Origin: Aliiroseovarius sp. F20344
GTDB taxonomy: Bacteria > Pseudomonadota > Alphaproteobacteria > Rhodobacterales > Rhodobacteraceae
Direction of reading: 5' to 3'
NCBI RefSeq assembly: GCF_023016155.1
Contig: NZ_JALKBG010000005.1
Coordinates: 124,001-188,000, forward strand
DNA: 64,000 bases
In this document: piece after piece, positions 26,995 through 38,078 of the stretch
Layout of the letters: each line of letters opens with the position of its first letter
Numbering within the stretch: position 1 is the first letter of the stretch
Notes under the pieces: generated by a model
Told to the model about the DNA's origin: nothing
Databases searched by the model: none
Seen by the model: only the letters and a program-made list of their open reading frames with translations
Translations under genes and position numbers: made by a program

Positions 26995-27759
26995 TTAGAA
27001 ATTGTCTTTCCGAGCCCGAATTTCGGCAAAGACTTCAGCGTCTGTTGCGGTTTCCATATGTAGGGATGCTTTGACCGAGGGCAAGTGCGCCCGCAAAAAA
27101 GGATTGGTTTCCAGCTCTTCCGATAGCAAAGACGGGACGGTTGGCAATCCCTGCGCGCGGGCAGCTTCAATGCGTTCCCGACGGGCGCGCAGGGCCTGAT
27201 TGTCCGGTTCAATGGTGATCGCGAAGGATGCATTTCCGCCGGTGTATTCGTGGCCCGAACAGATTTGCGTATCTGGTGGCAACTTAGAAAGGCGCTGCAA
27301 ACTGTCCCACATCTGCTCTGGGCGGCCTTCGAACAGACGACCGCATCCCATAGCCATCAAGCTATCGCCGGTGAAGGCGGCTTTTGCATCTGGCACGTAG
27401 TACGCGATGTGCCCGATGGTATGACCTGATACGTCCGAGACCAGTACATCGTGACCTGAAAAACCGAAGCTCTGCCCAGCCGTGACAGCTTGATCAAGCG
27501 GCGGCAGGCGATGCTGATCCACTTCCGCCCCGACGACGCGCGCCCCGGTCGAGGCGACCAGATCTGCAACCCCATCAATATGGTCCCAGTGATGGTGCGT
27601 TAACCAGATTTCCGACAAGGTCCAACCGCGCGTTTCAAGTTCATCCTCAATCGGCAGTGGGTCTGGGGTGTCGATAAGCGCCGTTTTTCCTGTCTTGGCG
27701 TCGTGCAGTAAAAATGCATAATTATCCGAAAGGCAGGGAATTGTGACGAGTTCGAGCAT
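26995..27759 (-). CDS. gloB: Hydroxyacylglutathione hydrolase (glyoxalase II)
   Basis: GloB hydrolyses S-D-lactoylglutathione to D-lactate and glutathione. The 254-residue metallo-beta-lactamase-fold protein carries the binuclear metal motif THHHWDH at 54-60, further ligands in HTIGHIAYY and FTGDSLMAMGCGR, and the C-terminal glutathione-binding helices (CSGHEYTGGNASFA). Length is normal. It is divergent from a methyltransferase gene with an 80-bp gap. Confidence 0.96.
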   Translation of the reverse strand: MLELVTIPCLSDNYAFLLHDAKTGKTALIDTPDPLPIEDELETRGWTLSEIWLTHHHWDHIDGVADLVASTGARVVGAEVDQHRLPPLDQAVTAGQSFGFSGHDVLVSDVSGHTIGHIAYYVPDAKAAFTGDSLMAMGCGRLFEGRPEQMWDSLQRLSKLPPDTQICSGHEYTGGNASFAITIEPDNQALRARRERIEAARAQGLPTVPSLLSEELETNPFLRAHLPSVKASLHMETATDAEVFAEIRARKDNF

Positions 27760-27839
27760 TCTGGTCCTCCGTATTGGTTAATCAGTCTTGCTCAAACTAT
27801 CCCGAGCCTCAATACTGGTTATGCGCCCGAGGGATAAAA

Positions 27840-28490
27840 ATGGCAGGAGAGAAGCCCCATTCAACAGCGCATCAGCATTCTGATAGCCGCTTGTCTGCGC
27901 CCTCTGCCGCGCGCAACCTATCACCGATCCTTGAAGCCATGGGGCCGTTTGTTCCCAAACAGGGTGTTGCGTTAGAGCTGGCTTCGGGAACGGGTGAGCA
28001 TATCGTGGAATATGCCCGCGCTTTTCCAGATGTGATTTGGCAACCAACAGACATCGAACCGACCCGTTTAAACAGCATTGATGCTTGGAGGGCTGAGAAA
28101 GGTGTCCAAAATATGCGGATGGCGCAGTTTCTGGATGCAAGTGCACCGTCATGGCGTACGGGACCGATGTCGATGATCGTGACCGTAAATTTGATGCATT
28201 TGATTGATACACAGACGGCACGCGCCGTGATTGCTGGCGTGTCGCGCAATCTTGCCCCCGGTGCCAGTTGGTTCCTATACGGCCCGTTTCGGACGGGTGG
28301 AGCCTTTCGCAGCGAAGGGGACGAGGCGTTTCACGCATCCCTTACAGCTCATGATGCGCAGATCGGCTATAAGGATCTCGAGAAAATTGAAGCGTGGAGT
28401 GCAGAAGTTGGTTTGCGTCAGGCTGATTTGATCGAAATGCCCGCCAATAACTTGGCGATCGTGTTGCGTAAAACCGGGGGCGACTCATAG
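27840..28490 (+). CDS. DUF938-family class I SAM-dependent methyltransferase
   Basis: The ATG at 27840 (MAGEKPHSTAHQHSDSRLSA, 216 residues) follows GAGGG by six bases. SAM-binding motif I is ALELASGTGEHIVEYA (near residue 45) and the acidic motif II is WQPTDIEP. SAARNLSPILEAMGP near the N-terminus and WFLYGPFRTGG in the middle are typical of DUF938. The substrate is unknown. Confidence 0.88.
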   Translation: MAGEKPHSTAHQHSDSRLSAPSAARNLSPILEAMGPFVPKQGVALELASGTGEHIVEYARAFPDVIWQPTDIEPTRLNSIDAWRAEKGVQNMRMAQFLDASAPSWRTGPMSMIVTVNLMHLIDTQTARAVIAGVSRNLAPGASWFLYGPFRTGGAFRSEGDEAFHASLTAHDAQIGYKDLEKIEAWSAEVGLRQADLIEMPANNLAIVLRKTGGDS

Positions 28491-28576
28491 GACACTTGGC
28501 ATGCAGATCGGGCATTCCAATTTGCAGGTGTTCAGGTAGTCTCGGCCCTCAACAGACCTGGGTCGAGTGACGTTTC

Positions 28577-29344
28577 ATGCATCTTGATGTGCAAGATCTC
28601 AGAAATTTCTATTACCGCAGCATGCTGGGGCGTGCGGCCCAAAAGGCGATCCGCGACAAAGTCGTTGCGTTGTGGCCTGAAACTCAGTGCAAGGGGCAAA
28701 CCGTCGCTGGATTTGGCTTCGCCGTCCCCCTGTTGCGCCCCTATCTAAAAACAGCGCGCCGTGTCGTTGGGTTGATGCCCGCCCCGCAAGGGGTAATGCC
28801 TTGGCCCGCGGGGCTTCCGAATGTCTCGGTGCTGGTTGAAGACACGCTTTGGCCTCTGGATACCGGAATCGTGGACCGGCTGGTTGTGATGCATGGGCTC
28901 GAGACATCCGAGACGCCCAGCCAGCTGCTTGATGAATGCTATCGCGTGCTTGGTCCCGGGGGGAGCGCTTTGTTCATCGCACCTAACCGGGCGGGATTGT
29001 GGGCGCGTTCAGATGCGACACCGTTTGGATATGGCCGTCCGTATTCCCTTGGACAGCTCGAGGCGCAATTGCGTGAGCATGGCTTCCAAGTCGAACGGCA
29101 TCTGTCGTCGCTCTATCAACCCCCATCGGCAAAACGCTTCTGGCGCAAGACCGGAGCGTTTTGGGAAAGGGCAGGGCATCAAGTGCCGGTGATCCTTGCT
29201 GGGGGGGTGTTGATGGTGGAGGTCACCAAGCAGGTTCCTGCACCCAAACGACCGGGTCTGGCACAAGCCGTTCGCCGCCCTCTGAAAGTGCTGGAGGGAT
29301 TGGCTGTGCCGGAGCCAAGCACGCCACGACATGGTGGGTTGTAA
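28577..29344 (+). CDS. Class I SAM-dependent methyltransferase-like protein
   Basis: The 255-residue protein looks like a type-11 methyltransferase: [22 protein letters not shown] around motif [28 protein letters not shown] around motifs III and IV. The glycine-rich SAM loop is poor ([11 protein letters not shown]), so SAM binding is likely but not certain. The family is usually found beside gloB in Rhodobacteraceae. No substrate can be assigned. Confidence 0.8.
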   Translation: MHLDVQDLRNFYYRSMLGRAAQKAIRDKVVALWPETQCKGQTVAGFGFAVPLLRPYLKTARRVVGLMPAPQGVMPWPAGLPNVSVLVEDTLWPLDTGIVDRLVVMHGLETSETPSQLLDECYRVLGPGGSALFIAPNRAGLWARSDATPFGYGRPYSLGQLEAQLREHGFQVERHLSSLYQPPSAKRFWRKTGAFWERAGHQVPVILAGGVLMVEVTKQVPAPKRPGLAQAVRRPLKVLEGLAVPEPSTPRHGGL

Positions 29345-29707
29345 CCAACAGAATCAGTTGTGTTTGTCAGGGACCGTTCAGCGCCAAAAACGTTACTGGC
29401 ACAAAGGAATCGCGATTGATGGGCAATTCGGTATGCGATGGTATTCCGAATTGAGAGCCCGGAAATTCACACCTCGATCACGAATTTGTCCCTAGGGTTA
29501 AGGGGTATGGACGAAATGAGGCTGGAATCTTACGAAACCTACGTCCAGAATGTTGGCGTTAAACCCACTCAAGCCTGTTGCGGGGTGGGGTATTCCCTGC
29601 TACATGCGACGACGATTTAGATAGCACGCGCGAAAACGCGGCTTCTGTAGGCCGCCCCGGTTTGTCCAGCAGACCATAATGGGGCTTAGTACATCGGAAG
29701 GGTGGAC
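29345..29707 (+). promoter_or_regulatory. Leader and promoter region of the atp operon
   Basis: This 363-bp gap has no convincing gene. A possible sigma-70-type promoter is TTGCGG (29578-29583), 17 bases, TACATG (29601-29606). A small hairpin (GCGGC...GCCGC, 29638-29654) and GGAAGG (29696-29701) precede atpH. The promoter call is weak and rests on spacing only. Confidence 0.3.
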
Positions 29708-30268
29708 GTGTCCGAACCAGTCTCGATCTCAACTGGCATTGCCCAACGTTATGCCACGGCCATCTTTGAGTTGGCCAAAGAGGGTAAGAAACTGAAAGCA
29801 GTTGAGGCGGATGTTACCGCTCTTGACGCTGCTCTCGCCGATAGCTCTGATCTTGTTGACCTGATCAATTCGCCGGTTCACACCCGCGATGAACAGGCCG
29901 CCGTGATCGCAGCTGTCGCCAAGAAAATGAAACTTTCGCCAATGGTCGCGAACGCGTTGGGGCTGATGGCCCAGAAACGTCGCTTGTTCGTACTGCCTCA
30001 GCTTCTGGGTGCTATGCGCGCCTTGATCGCCGAGGACAAAGGTGAGGTGACAGCAGATGTCACCGCAGCCAAAGCCATGACCAAGGCACAGCAAGACAAA
30101 CTTGCCAAGGCTTTGAAAGCCTCGATTGGCAAGGATGTGAACATCAACCTGGCTGTCGATGAATCGCTCATCGGTGGCTTGGTGGTCAAAGTGGGCTCGC
30201 GGATGATCGATACGTCGGTCAAAGCCAAGCTCGATGCACTTCAGAATTCCATGAAAGAGGTCGGATAA
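29708..30268 (+). CDS. atpH: F1Fo ATP synthase subunit delta
   Basis: Subunit delta caps the F1 alpha3-beta3 head and connects it to the peripheral stalk. I chose the GTG at 29708 ([20 protein letters not shown], 186 residues) because GGAAGG lies six bases upstream; the GTG at 29702 would leave no spacing. Family motifs: [13 protein letters not shown], the [12 protein letters not shown] segment and the C-terminal [22 protein letters not shown] with a following D. Its stop overlaps the atpA start by one base. Confidence 0.95.
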   Translation: MSEPVSISTGIAQRYATAIFELAKEGKKLKAVEADVTALDAALADSSDLVDLINSPVHTRDEQAAVIAAVAKKMKLSPMVANALGLMAQKRRLFVLPQLLGAMRALIAEDKGEVTADVTAAKAMTKAQQDKLAKALKASIGKDVNINLAVDESLIGGLVVKVGSRMIDTSVKAKLDALQNSMKEVG

Positions 30269-31806
30269 TGGGTATCCAAGCAGCAGAAATTTCTGCGATA
30301 CTGAAAGACCAGATCAAGAACTTCGGCCAAGATGCCGAAGTGGCCGAAGTTGGCCGCGTTCTGTCGGTCGGTGACGGTATCGCCCGTGTATACGGTCTGG
30401 ACAATGTTCAGGCAGGTGAGATGGTTGAATTCCCCGGTGGTATCCGCGGGATGGCTCTGAACCTTGAAGCCGACAACGTTGGTGTTGTTATCTTCGGTTC
30501 GGACCGCGACATTAAAGAAGGCGACACTGTTAAGCGTACGAACTCCATTGTGGACGTTCCTGCTGGTGACGAACTGCTTGGTCGCGTTGTTGACGGTCTG
30601 GGTAACCCGATCGACGGCAAAGGCCCGATCAAAACCAAAAAGCGCAACGTTGCTGACGTTAAAGCACCGGGCATCATCCCGCGTAAATCGGTTCACGAAC
30701 CGATGGCAACCGGCCTGAAGTCGGTTGATGCGATGATTCCAATTGGCCGTGGCCAGCGTGAGCTGATCATTGGTGACCGTCAGACCGGTAAAACTGCCGT
30801 TGCTCTGGACGCGATCCTGAACCAGAAGTCCTACAACGAAGCCGCTGGCGACGACGAGAGCAAGAAGCTCTACTGCGTCTACGTAGCTGTTGGCCAGAAG
30901 CGCTCGACTGTTGCGCAGCTGGTGAAAAAGCTGGAAGAAACCGGCGCGATTGAATACTCGATCGTTGTTGCTGCAACCGCTTCGGACCCCGCTCCGATGC
31001 AGTTCCTGGCACCCTATGCAGCAACCGCGATGGCCGAGCACTTCCGTGACAACGGCCGCCACGCCCTGATCATCTATGATGACCTGTCGAAACAGGCTGT
31101 GTCCTATCGTCAGATGTCGCTTCTGCTGCGCCGCCCGCCGGGCCGTGAAGCTTATCCGGGTGACGTTTTCTATCTACACTCGCGCCTGCTGGAACGTTCG
31201 GCCAAGCTGAACGAAGACTATGGTGCAGGTTCGCTGACTGCTCTGCCGGTTATTGAAACCCAAGGTGGCGACGTTTCCGCGTTTATTCCGACCAACGTGA
31301 TCTCGATCACCGACGGCCAGATCTTTCTGGAAACCGAACTGTTCTATCAGGGTATCCGCCCTGCTGTGAACACCGGTCTGTCGGTATCGCGTGTTGGCTC
31401 AAGCGCTCAGACGAAAGCAATGTCGTCGGTTGCTGGCCCGGTTAAATTGTCGCTGGCTCAGTATCGTGAGATGGCTGCATTCGCCCAGTTTGGTTCCGAC
31501 CTCGACGCCTCGACCCAGCAGCTGCTGAACCGTGGTGCGCGTCTGACGGAACTGATGAAGCAGGCACAGTATTCGCCGCTGACCAATGCTGAAATCGTCT
31601 GCGTGATCTACGCTGGTACCAACGGCTATCTCGACAAGATCGACGTATCCGAGGTTGGCCGCTTTGAAGCTGGTCTTCTGAACCACCTGCGTCAGAAACA
31701 CGCCGATCTTCTTGCCGATATCACCGACAATGACCGCAAGGTTAAAGGTGAGCTTGAGGACAAGGTCAAAGCAGCGCTGGACGCGTTCGCCGCTGACTTC
31801 GCTTAA
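30268..31806 (+). CDS. atpA: F1Fo ATP synthase subunit alpha
   Basis: Alpha is the non-catalytic nucleotide-binding subunit of F1. The 512-residue protein has the Walker [10 protein letters not shown] (near 170), the [19 protein letters not shown] segment, Walker B ([11 protein letters not shown]) and the alpha-specific [17 protein letters not shown]. Length normal. Second gene of atpHAGDC. Confidence 0.99.
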   Translation: MGIQAAEISAILKDQIKNFGQDAEVAEVGRVLSVGDGIARVYGLDNVQAGEMVEFPGGIRGMALNLEADNVGVVIFGSDRDIKEGDTVKRTNSIVDVPAGDELLGRVVDGLGNPIDGKGPIKTKKRNVADVKAPGIIPRKSVHEPMATGLKSVDAMIPIGRGQRELIIGDRQTGKTAVALDAILNQKSYNEAAGDDESKKLYCVYVAVGQKRSTVAQLVKKLEETGAIEYSIVVAATASDPAPMQFLAPYAATAMAEHFRDNGRHALIIYDDLSKQAVSYRQMSLLLRRPPGREAYPGDVFYLHSRLLERSAKLNEDYGAGSLTALPVIETQGGDVSAFIPTNVISITDGQIFLETELFYQGIRPAVNTGLSVSRVGSSAQTKAMSSVAGPVKLSLAQYREMAAFAQFGSDLDASTQQLLNRGARLTELMKQAQYSPLTNAEIVCVIYAGTNGYLDKIDVSEVGRFEAGLLNHLRQKHADLLADITDNDRKVKGELEDKVKAALDAFAADFA

Positions 31807-31820
31807 GGGGGCTCAGACAG

Positions 31821-32699
31821 ATGCCCAACCTTAAGGACCTCAAAAATCGGATCGAAAGCGTCAAGTCGACGCGGAAGATCACGAAGGCCATGCAGATGGT
31901 GGCCGCCGCAAAATTGCGGCGGGCACAGGAAGCGGCCGAAGCAGGTCGTCCCTATGCAGAACGGTTCAACGCCGTTCTGGGTGGGCTGGCAGCTTCGTCG
32001 GGGGGCGACAGCGCTCCGAAACTGCTTTCGGGTACGGGTTCGGATCAGGTCCACTTGCTTGTGGTCATGACTGCCGAGCGCGGCCTGTGCGGTGGCTTCA
32101 ACTCGTCGATCGCCAAACTGGCGCGTGCGAAAGCGGAAGAGCTGACAGCTTCTGGCAAAACGGTCAAAATGCTGACCGTAGGCAAGAAGGGTCGCGAGCA
32201 ACTGAAGCGTGAATTCGAAGATCAGATGATTAATCATGTTGATCTGTCGGGCGTGCGCAATGTTGGTTACGACAACGCTCAGTCCATCGCCAGCGACCTT
32301 ATCCATCGTTTTAACGAGGGTGAGTTCGACGTCGCGACGATCTTCTACAACAAGTTCGAAAGCGTGATCAGCCAGATCCCGACTGCACAGCAGGTCATCC
32401 CGGCCAGCTTTGAAGCCCCCGAAGAGGGTGCTGAAGAAGCTTCGACCGTTTATGACTATGAGCCGTCGGAAGAAGGCATTCTTGCAACGCTGCTGCCTTC
32501 GGGTGTGGCCACGCAGGTCTTCACAGCGCTGTTGGAAAACGGTGCCTCAGAGCAGGGCGCGCGGATGTCCGCCATGGACAACGCAACCCGCAACGCAGGC
32601 GACATGATCGACAAACTGACCATTCAGTTCAACCGTTCGCGTCAGGCCGTGATCACCAACGAACTTATCGAAATCATTTCGGGCGCCGAGGCGCTCTAA
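31821..32699 (+). CDS. atpG: F1Fo ATP synthase subunit gamma
   Basis: Gamma is the rotating central stalk. The 292-residue protein has the conserved N-terminal helix ([20 protein letters not shown]) with [13 protein letters not shown], the [14 protein letters not shown] motif, and the C-terminal helix ([39 protein letters not shown]). It sits 14 bases after atpA. Confidence 0.99.
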   Translation: MPNLKDLKNRIESVKSTRKITKAMQMVAAAKLRRAQEAAEAGRPYAERFNAVLGGLAASSGGDSAPKLLSGTGSDQVHLLVVMTAERGLCGGFNSSIAKLARAKAEELTASGKTVKMLTVGKKGREQLKREFEDQMINHVDLSGVRNVGYDNAQSIASDLIHRFNEGEFDVATIFYNKFESVISQIPTAQQVIPASFEAPEEGAEEASTVYDYEPSEEGILATLLPSGVATQVFTALLENGASEQGARMSAMDNATRNAGDMIDKLTIQFNRSRQAVITNELIEIISGAEAL

Positions 32700-34142
<1,443 letters not shown>

Positions 34143-34168
34143 GCTGAACCGCTGAAGGAGGGCCTCTG

Positions 34169-34579
34169 ATGGCTGATACGATGCAATTCGACCTGGTGTC
34201 GCCGGAACGGAGCTTGGCTTCGCTTCAAGCGACCGCGGTCCAGCTGCCGGGTGCCGATGGCGACCTGACGGCGATGCCGAACCACGCACCGACGATCACG
34301 ACGTTGCGCCCCGGTATCGTTCGCGTCGAGTCTCCGGAAGGCAACGCCGAATTTGCAGTCACTGGCGGTTTCGCCGAAGTGACCGCGGCTGGCACCTCGG
34401 TTCTGGCTGAACGTGCCCTGCCTGTTTCGGAAGTGACACAGGACGTTCTGGACGGGTTCGTTTCCGATGCGGCTGCCGCATCCGAAAACGCAACCGCTGA
34501 AAATCTGGACGAGCTGGCCAAACGCACGGTGGATATCGCTGCCATGGCAAGCGAACTGGGTCTGTCCGTGAAGGGCTAA
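34169..34579 (+). CDS. atpC: F1Fo ATP synthase subunit epsilon
   Basis: Epsilon is part of the central stalk and can regulate ATPase activity. The 136-residue protein shows the N-terminal beta-sandwich (MQFDLVSPERSLASLQA, LPGADGDLTAMPNHAPTIT, NAEFAVTGGFAEV). The C-terminal helical part is short and Ala-rich, as in other alphaproteobacteria. It is the last gene of the operon; a strong terminator follows. The Fo genes are not in the window, the usual split in Rhodobacteraceae. Confidence 0.97.
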   Translation: MADTMQFDLVSPERSLASLQATAVQLPGADGDLTAMPNHAPTITTLRPGIVRVESPEGNAEFAVTGGFAEVTAAGTSVLAERALPVSEVTQDVLDGFVSDAAAASENATAENLDELAKRTVDIAAMASELGLSVKG

Positions 34580-34601
34580 GCCCACGGTACATGAGAATTA
34601 G

Positions 34602-34630
34602 AAAGCCCCGCCCAATCGGCGGGGCTTTTT
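34602..34630 (+). terminator. Rho-independent terminator of the atp operon
   Basis: AAAGCCCCGCC-caatc-GGCGGGGCTTT is a perfect 11-bp stem followed by TT, 22 bases after the atpC stop. Confidence 0.93.
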
Positions 34631-34683
34631 GCATTTGCGCTTTGGTCCGCCACAGGTCACAGATGTGAGCAGAGGAGCAAAAC

Positions 34684-35886
34684 ATGCAAAAGCGCGGAGC
34701 GATCTGGTTCATCTTGGCCACCATCCTTCTGGATGCAGTGGGGATCGGCATTGTCTTCCCGATCATGCCAGACCTGATGGAGCGCGTGGGCGCGGCCAAC
34801 ACGGCTGACGGTGCGTTCTGGGGCGGTATTTTGATGGCCTCCTATGCTGCGATGCAGTTCCTGTTTGCTCCTATCATCGGCGGGATCTCGGACAGCCTTG
34901 GGCGTCGACCGGTGTTGCTTTTGGCATTGGTTACCCTTGCGGTGGATTACGTGATCATGGCACTGGCCACGACTTTCTGGTGGTTGTTGCTGGGACGCGT
35001 GCTCGCTGGGATAGCTGGGGCGACCTATATCACGGCGACTGCTTACCTGGCTGACATCTCGAAGCCCGAGGACCGGGCAACCAATTTCGGCCTAATCGGG
35101 GCCACCTTCGGCATCGGTTTTGTTATGGGACCTGCAATCGGCGGGTTGATCGCCAGTGTGCATATCACGGCACCCTTCTGGCTTGCCGCAGGACTGGCCG
35201 CAGCAAATGTCGCGTTTGGCCTATTCCTGCTGCCAGAAAGCCTTTCCGCGGAAAAACGCAGGCGTTTTTCGCGTCGCGATCTGAACCCTTTTGGCTCCAT
35301 CCTGGACGCATTCCGCCTGCCAGGGTTGGGGCTGCCATTGCTTCTGATCTTCGCCTTTGAATTCGCGAACATGGTTTATCCAACCCTTTGGGCCTTCTGG
35401 ACACGCGAGGTCTTTGGCTGGGGGACGGCTCTGATCGGCTTAACACTCGCCTCCTATGGTATTGGGGTCGCTTTCACGCAAGGCGTGGTTATGCGTTTTC
35501 TGATCCCGAATTGGGGTGAGTATAAAACCCTCATCTTCTCGGTCATATGCGCAATCGCGGCGCTGATTGCCTTTGGAGTTACAGCAAGCGTCTATGTTTT
35601 GTTTATTGGGATCGCTGTGGCGGCATTGGCAGACATGGCGCCCCCGACAATGACTGCCATGATGGCAAATATGGTGTCTGAAGATCGTCAGGGATTGCTA
35701 CAAGGCGTGATCGCCAGCCTTGGTTCAATTGCTGCGGTTATTGCGCCGATGGCTGTCACTGGGATCTTCCAAGTTTTTGCCGATTCTGACGCGAGTTTTT
35801 ACCTTCCTGGCGCGCCATTCCTGATTTCAGGCGTTATCATATTGGCACTACTACCACTTTTTTTGAGACTGAAGACGCAACCCTAA
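34684..35886 (+). CDS. MFS transporter, TetA/TCR drug:proton antiporter subfamily
   Basis: The 400-residue membrane protein has about 12 segments. Signature motif A (GGISDSLGRRPVLL, near 62-75) and motif C-like GFVMGPAIGGLI indicate a DHA1-type antiporter. The opening LATILLDAVGIGIVFPIMPDL is typical of tetracycline-resistance-like TCR/Tet proteins in Rhodobacteraceae. Probable small-molecule efflux; actual substrate unknown and resistance should not be assumed. AGAGGAG lies upstream. It stands alone after the atp terminator. Confidence 0.88.
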   Translation: MQKRGAIWFILATILLDAVGIGIVFPIMPDLMERVGAANTADGAFWGGILMASYAAMQFLFAPIIGGISDSLGRRPVLLLALVTLAVDYVIMALATTFWWLLLGRVLAGIAGATYITATAYLADISKPEDRATNFGLIGATFGIGFVMGPAIGGLIASVHITAPFWLAAGLAAANVAFGLFLLPESLSAEKRRRFSRRDLNPFGSILDAFRLPGLGLPLLLIFAFEFANMVYPTLWAFWTREVFGWGTALIGLTLASYGIGVAFTQGVVMRFLIPNWGEYKTLIFSVICAIAALIAFGVTASVYVLFIGIAVAALADMAPPTMTAMMANMVSEDRQGLLQGVIASLGSIAAVIAPMAVTGIFQVFADSDASFYLPGAPFLISGVIILALLPLFLRLKTQP

Positions 35887-35946
35887 CTTGATTTGGCCAT
35901 AATTGTTGGGCATTAACTGATTGAATTTTTTAGAATAAGATAAGTT

Positions 35947-36294
35947 ATGAGACGAATTCGACCCCAAATGCTGGGTGTAGACCGCGGCAGCAAAGTGCTG
36001 TTTTCGGATTTTGAGCACGACGGAGAAATGTGGACCGGAACCGGCCCGCGCAAGCTGCGCTGCCCAATCAAATTCTCAGAACCTTTTCTGTCCCCACCCA
36101 TCGTAACCGTGTCGATGTCCATGTGGGACATTGCAGGGGAAAGCAATCAACGGGCAGATGTGACCACCGACAACGTGACGATCGAAGGATTTGACATCGT
36201 GTTTCGAACCTGGGGCGATACCCGGGTTGCCCGCGTGCGCACAGATTGGTTTGCGATGGGCGAAGTCGCAGATGATGAAATCTGGGACGTCTAG
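35947..36294 (+). CDS. H-type lectin domain protein
   Basis: A 115-residue protein consisting of one H-type lectin (discoidin C-terminal) domain: KVLFSDFEHDGEMWTGTGPR, the FSEPFLSPPIVTVSMSMWDI core and the C-terminal VARVRTDWFAMGEV strand with the invariant Trp. There is no signal peptide, so it is predicted cytosolic or secreted by another route. In eukaryotes the domain binds GalNAc-type sugars; the ligand here is unknown. The convergent prs gene shares the following hairpin. Confidence 0.85.
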   Translation: MRRIRPQMLGVDRGSKVLFSDFEHDGEMWTGTGPRKLRCPIKFSEPFLSPPIVTVSMSMWDIAGESNQRADVTTDNVTIEGFDIVFRTWGDTRVARVRTDWFAMGEVADDEIWDV

Positions 36295-36312
36295 ATCTCG
36301 ATCTGCGCAACT

Positions 36313-36337
36313 AAAAAAGGGCCCCGCGGGGCCCTTT
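36313..36337 (-). terminator. Strong hairpin terminator between the lectin gene and prs
   Basis: AAAGGGCCCC-gc-GGGGCCCTTT is a perfect 10-bp stem. On the minus strand it is followed by TTTTTT, so it mainly terminates prs; on the plus strand only TTT follows, so it may be bidirectional. Confidence 0.9.
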
Positions 36338-36357
36338 CGTGTGTTTGAAAGCAGTGA

Positions 36358-37371
36358 TTAAGAATACATGCCTTCGTACAAGGGCTCGAGCGTGTCGTGA
36401 TCAAACAGGGACGAGACAGAAGTGCCGCCCCAGATGTTCAGGATCGCTTGTGCGAACATGGGGGCGGTGGGAACCACGCGAATGTTCTTGGCGTCGAGTA
36501 CGGGCTGGGTTGGTTCAATCGAATCCGTGATAACCAGAGATTTCATGACCGAGTTCTGGACACGCTCAACCGCAGGGCCAGACATGACGCCGTGGGTGAT
36601 ATAGGAATGCACTTCCTGCGCACCATTCTCCATCAGCACCTCGGCGGCTTTGCAAAGTGTGCCGGCTGTGTCGCAGATGTCGTCGATGATGATGCAGCGT
36701 TTGCCTTCAACATTCCCGATCACGGTCATTTCGGCAATCTCGCCCGGCTTTTCGCGGCGTTTGTCGACGATGGCCAGCGGTGCATTAATCCGCTTTGCAA
36801 GCTCACGGGCTCGCGCAACCCCGCCAACGTCAGGCGAAATCACCATCACTTCGTCCATGCAATCTTTAAAGTGATGTTTCAGGTCCAGTGCGAAGATGGG
36901 GCTGGCATACAGGTTGTCCACGGGCATATCGAAAAAGCCCTGAATCTGGGCGGCGTGAAGGTCCATGGTCAGAACGCGCTCGATGCCGGATTGTGCAATC
37001 AAGTTGGCCACCAGTTTGGCCGAGATCGGCGTTCGGGCCTTGGTGCGACGATCCTGTCGGGCATAGCCGAAGTATGGGATTACTGCGGTGGTTGTGCGCG
37101 CCGACGAACGGCGCAAGGTGTCGGCCATGATCAGCAGTTCCATCAGGTTGTCATTAGCCGGGTTCGAGGTGGGCTGGATGATGAACATATCCTCGCCGCG
37201 CACGTTCTCGTAGATCTCGACAAAGACCTCTTGGTCGTTGAAGCGCTCGACCCGGGCATCTACCAGCCCGACGTTAGAGCCGCGATGCATAGACATGCGT
37301 TTTGCGACGGCTTCGGCCAACGGACGGTTGGCATTGCCCGAGATAAGTTTCGGTTCGGTGATGGAAGGCAT
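36358..37371 (-). CDS. prs: Ribose-phosphate pyrophosphokinase
   Basis: Prs makes PRPP from ribose 5-phosphate and ATP for purine, pyrimidine, His and Trp synthesis. I chose the ATG at 37371 ([19 protein letters not shown], 337 residues). Motifs: the flexible catalytic loop ([17 protein letters not shown]), [12 protein letters not shown] and the PRPP loop [14 protein letters not shown]. It is slightly longer than the usual 310-320 residues, with a C-terminal extension (YEGMYS end). Monocistronic with a strong terminator. Confidence 0.97.
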   Translation of the reverse strand: MPSITEPKLISGNANRPLAEAVAKRMSMHRGSNVGLVDARVERFNDQEVFVEIYENVRGEDMFIIQPTSNPANDNLMELLIMADTLRRSSARTTTAVIPYFGYARQDRRTKARTPISAKLVANLIAQSGIERVLTMDLHAAQIQGFFDMPVDNLYASPIFALDLKHHFKDCMDEVMVISPDVGGVARARELAKRINAPLAIVDKRREKPGEIAEMTVIGNVEGKRCIIIDDICDTAGTLCKAAEVLMENGAQEVHSYITHGVMSGPAVERVQNSVMKSLVITDSIEPTQPVLDAKNIRVVPTAPMFAQAILNIWGGTSVSSLFDHDTLEPLYEGMYS

Positions 37372-37476
37372 GGCAGCAGACCCCAGAGTTGCTCTGTATG
37401 ACAGAATCGTGACGTTGACACCCCATAGCATCGGGATAGATTCCTTGAAACAGTTCAGGTGTCACAGGGAAGAAAA

Positions 37477-38070
37477 ATGAGCCATATCGACTATTATTTC
37501 ACAGTGCTGTCGCCATGGGCCTACTTTGGTGGGCACCGTTTTACGGAAATTGCTGGTAAGCACGGCGTTTCAGTCACCTACAAGCCTGTTGATATCGGGC
37601 AGTTGTTTGGCCGCACGGGTGGTCAATTGCCGAAAGATCGCCACCCATCCCGCATGGAATACCGCATGCAGGAGCTGAAGCGCTGGTCGAAGGCGTTGGA
37701 TATGCCGATCAACTTCACCCCGGCGCATTGGCCGACGAACGGTGCGCCCGCATCTTATGCCGTCATCGCAGCACAAAGTGCAGGGACAGGAGATGTCGGC
37801 GCGCTGGTGAACGCGCTGATGCGCTCGATCTGGGTTGATGAAAAGGACATCGCAGATGATGCGGTGATCAAGGCGTGTCTAAGTGAGGCTGGATTTGATC
37901 CATCGCTGGCGGACAGTGGGCTGTTGATGGGGGCGGAAACCTACGCCACCAACACAGATGATGCCGTCAATGCGGGCGTCTTTGGATCGCCATTCTATGT
38001 TTGCGATGATGGCGAGAAATTCTGGGGGCAGGATCGGCTTGATCTGCTCGACGCGCATTTGTCTGCGTAA
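37477..38070 (+). CDS. 2-hydroxychromene-2-carboxylate isomerase family protein (DsbA/GST-kappa fold)
   Basis: The ATG at 37477 (MSHIDYYFTVLSPWAYFGG, 197 residues) follows a GGGAAG site; an in-frame GTG at 37459 is less likely. The N-terminal segment YYFTVLSPWAYFG and the C-terminal GVFGSPFYVCDDGEKFWGQDRLDLL are family hallmarks; the active-site Ser replaces the Cys of DsbA. The family uses glutathione to isomerise aromatic breakdown products, but members are widespread and the substrate is unknown. It lies eight bases upstream of an alpha/beta hydrolase. Confidence 0.88.
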   Translation: MSHIDYYFTVLSPWAYFGGHRFTEIAGKHGVSVTYKPVDIGQLFGRTGGQLPKDRHPSRMEYRMQELKRWSKALDMPINFTPAHWPTNGAPASYAVIAAQSAGTGDVGALVNALMRSIWVDEKDIADDAVIKACLSEAGFDPSLADSGLLMGAETYATNTDDAVNAGVFGSPFYVCDDGEKFWGQDRLDLLDAHLSA

Positions 38071-38078
38071 GGGTAAGT

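Noticed and set aside
29438-29620. Small 60-codon frame in the atp leader
   Set aside because: No ribosome site, composition not like neighbouring genes and no recognisable motif.
30241-31062. Minus-strand open frame inside atpA
   Set aside because: Shadow of a strongly biased gene; no start signal or family resemblance.
34684-35886. Tetracycline-resistance determinant
   Set aside because: The MFS protein is only TetA-like by family; there is no mobile element or TetR partner and the subfamily is a common chromosomal type.
36397-37401. Plus-strand open frame of 334 codons opposite prs
   Set aside because: Antisense shadow; prs is unambiguous.
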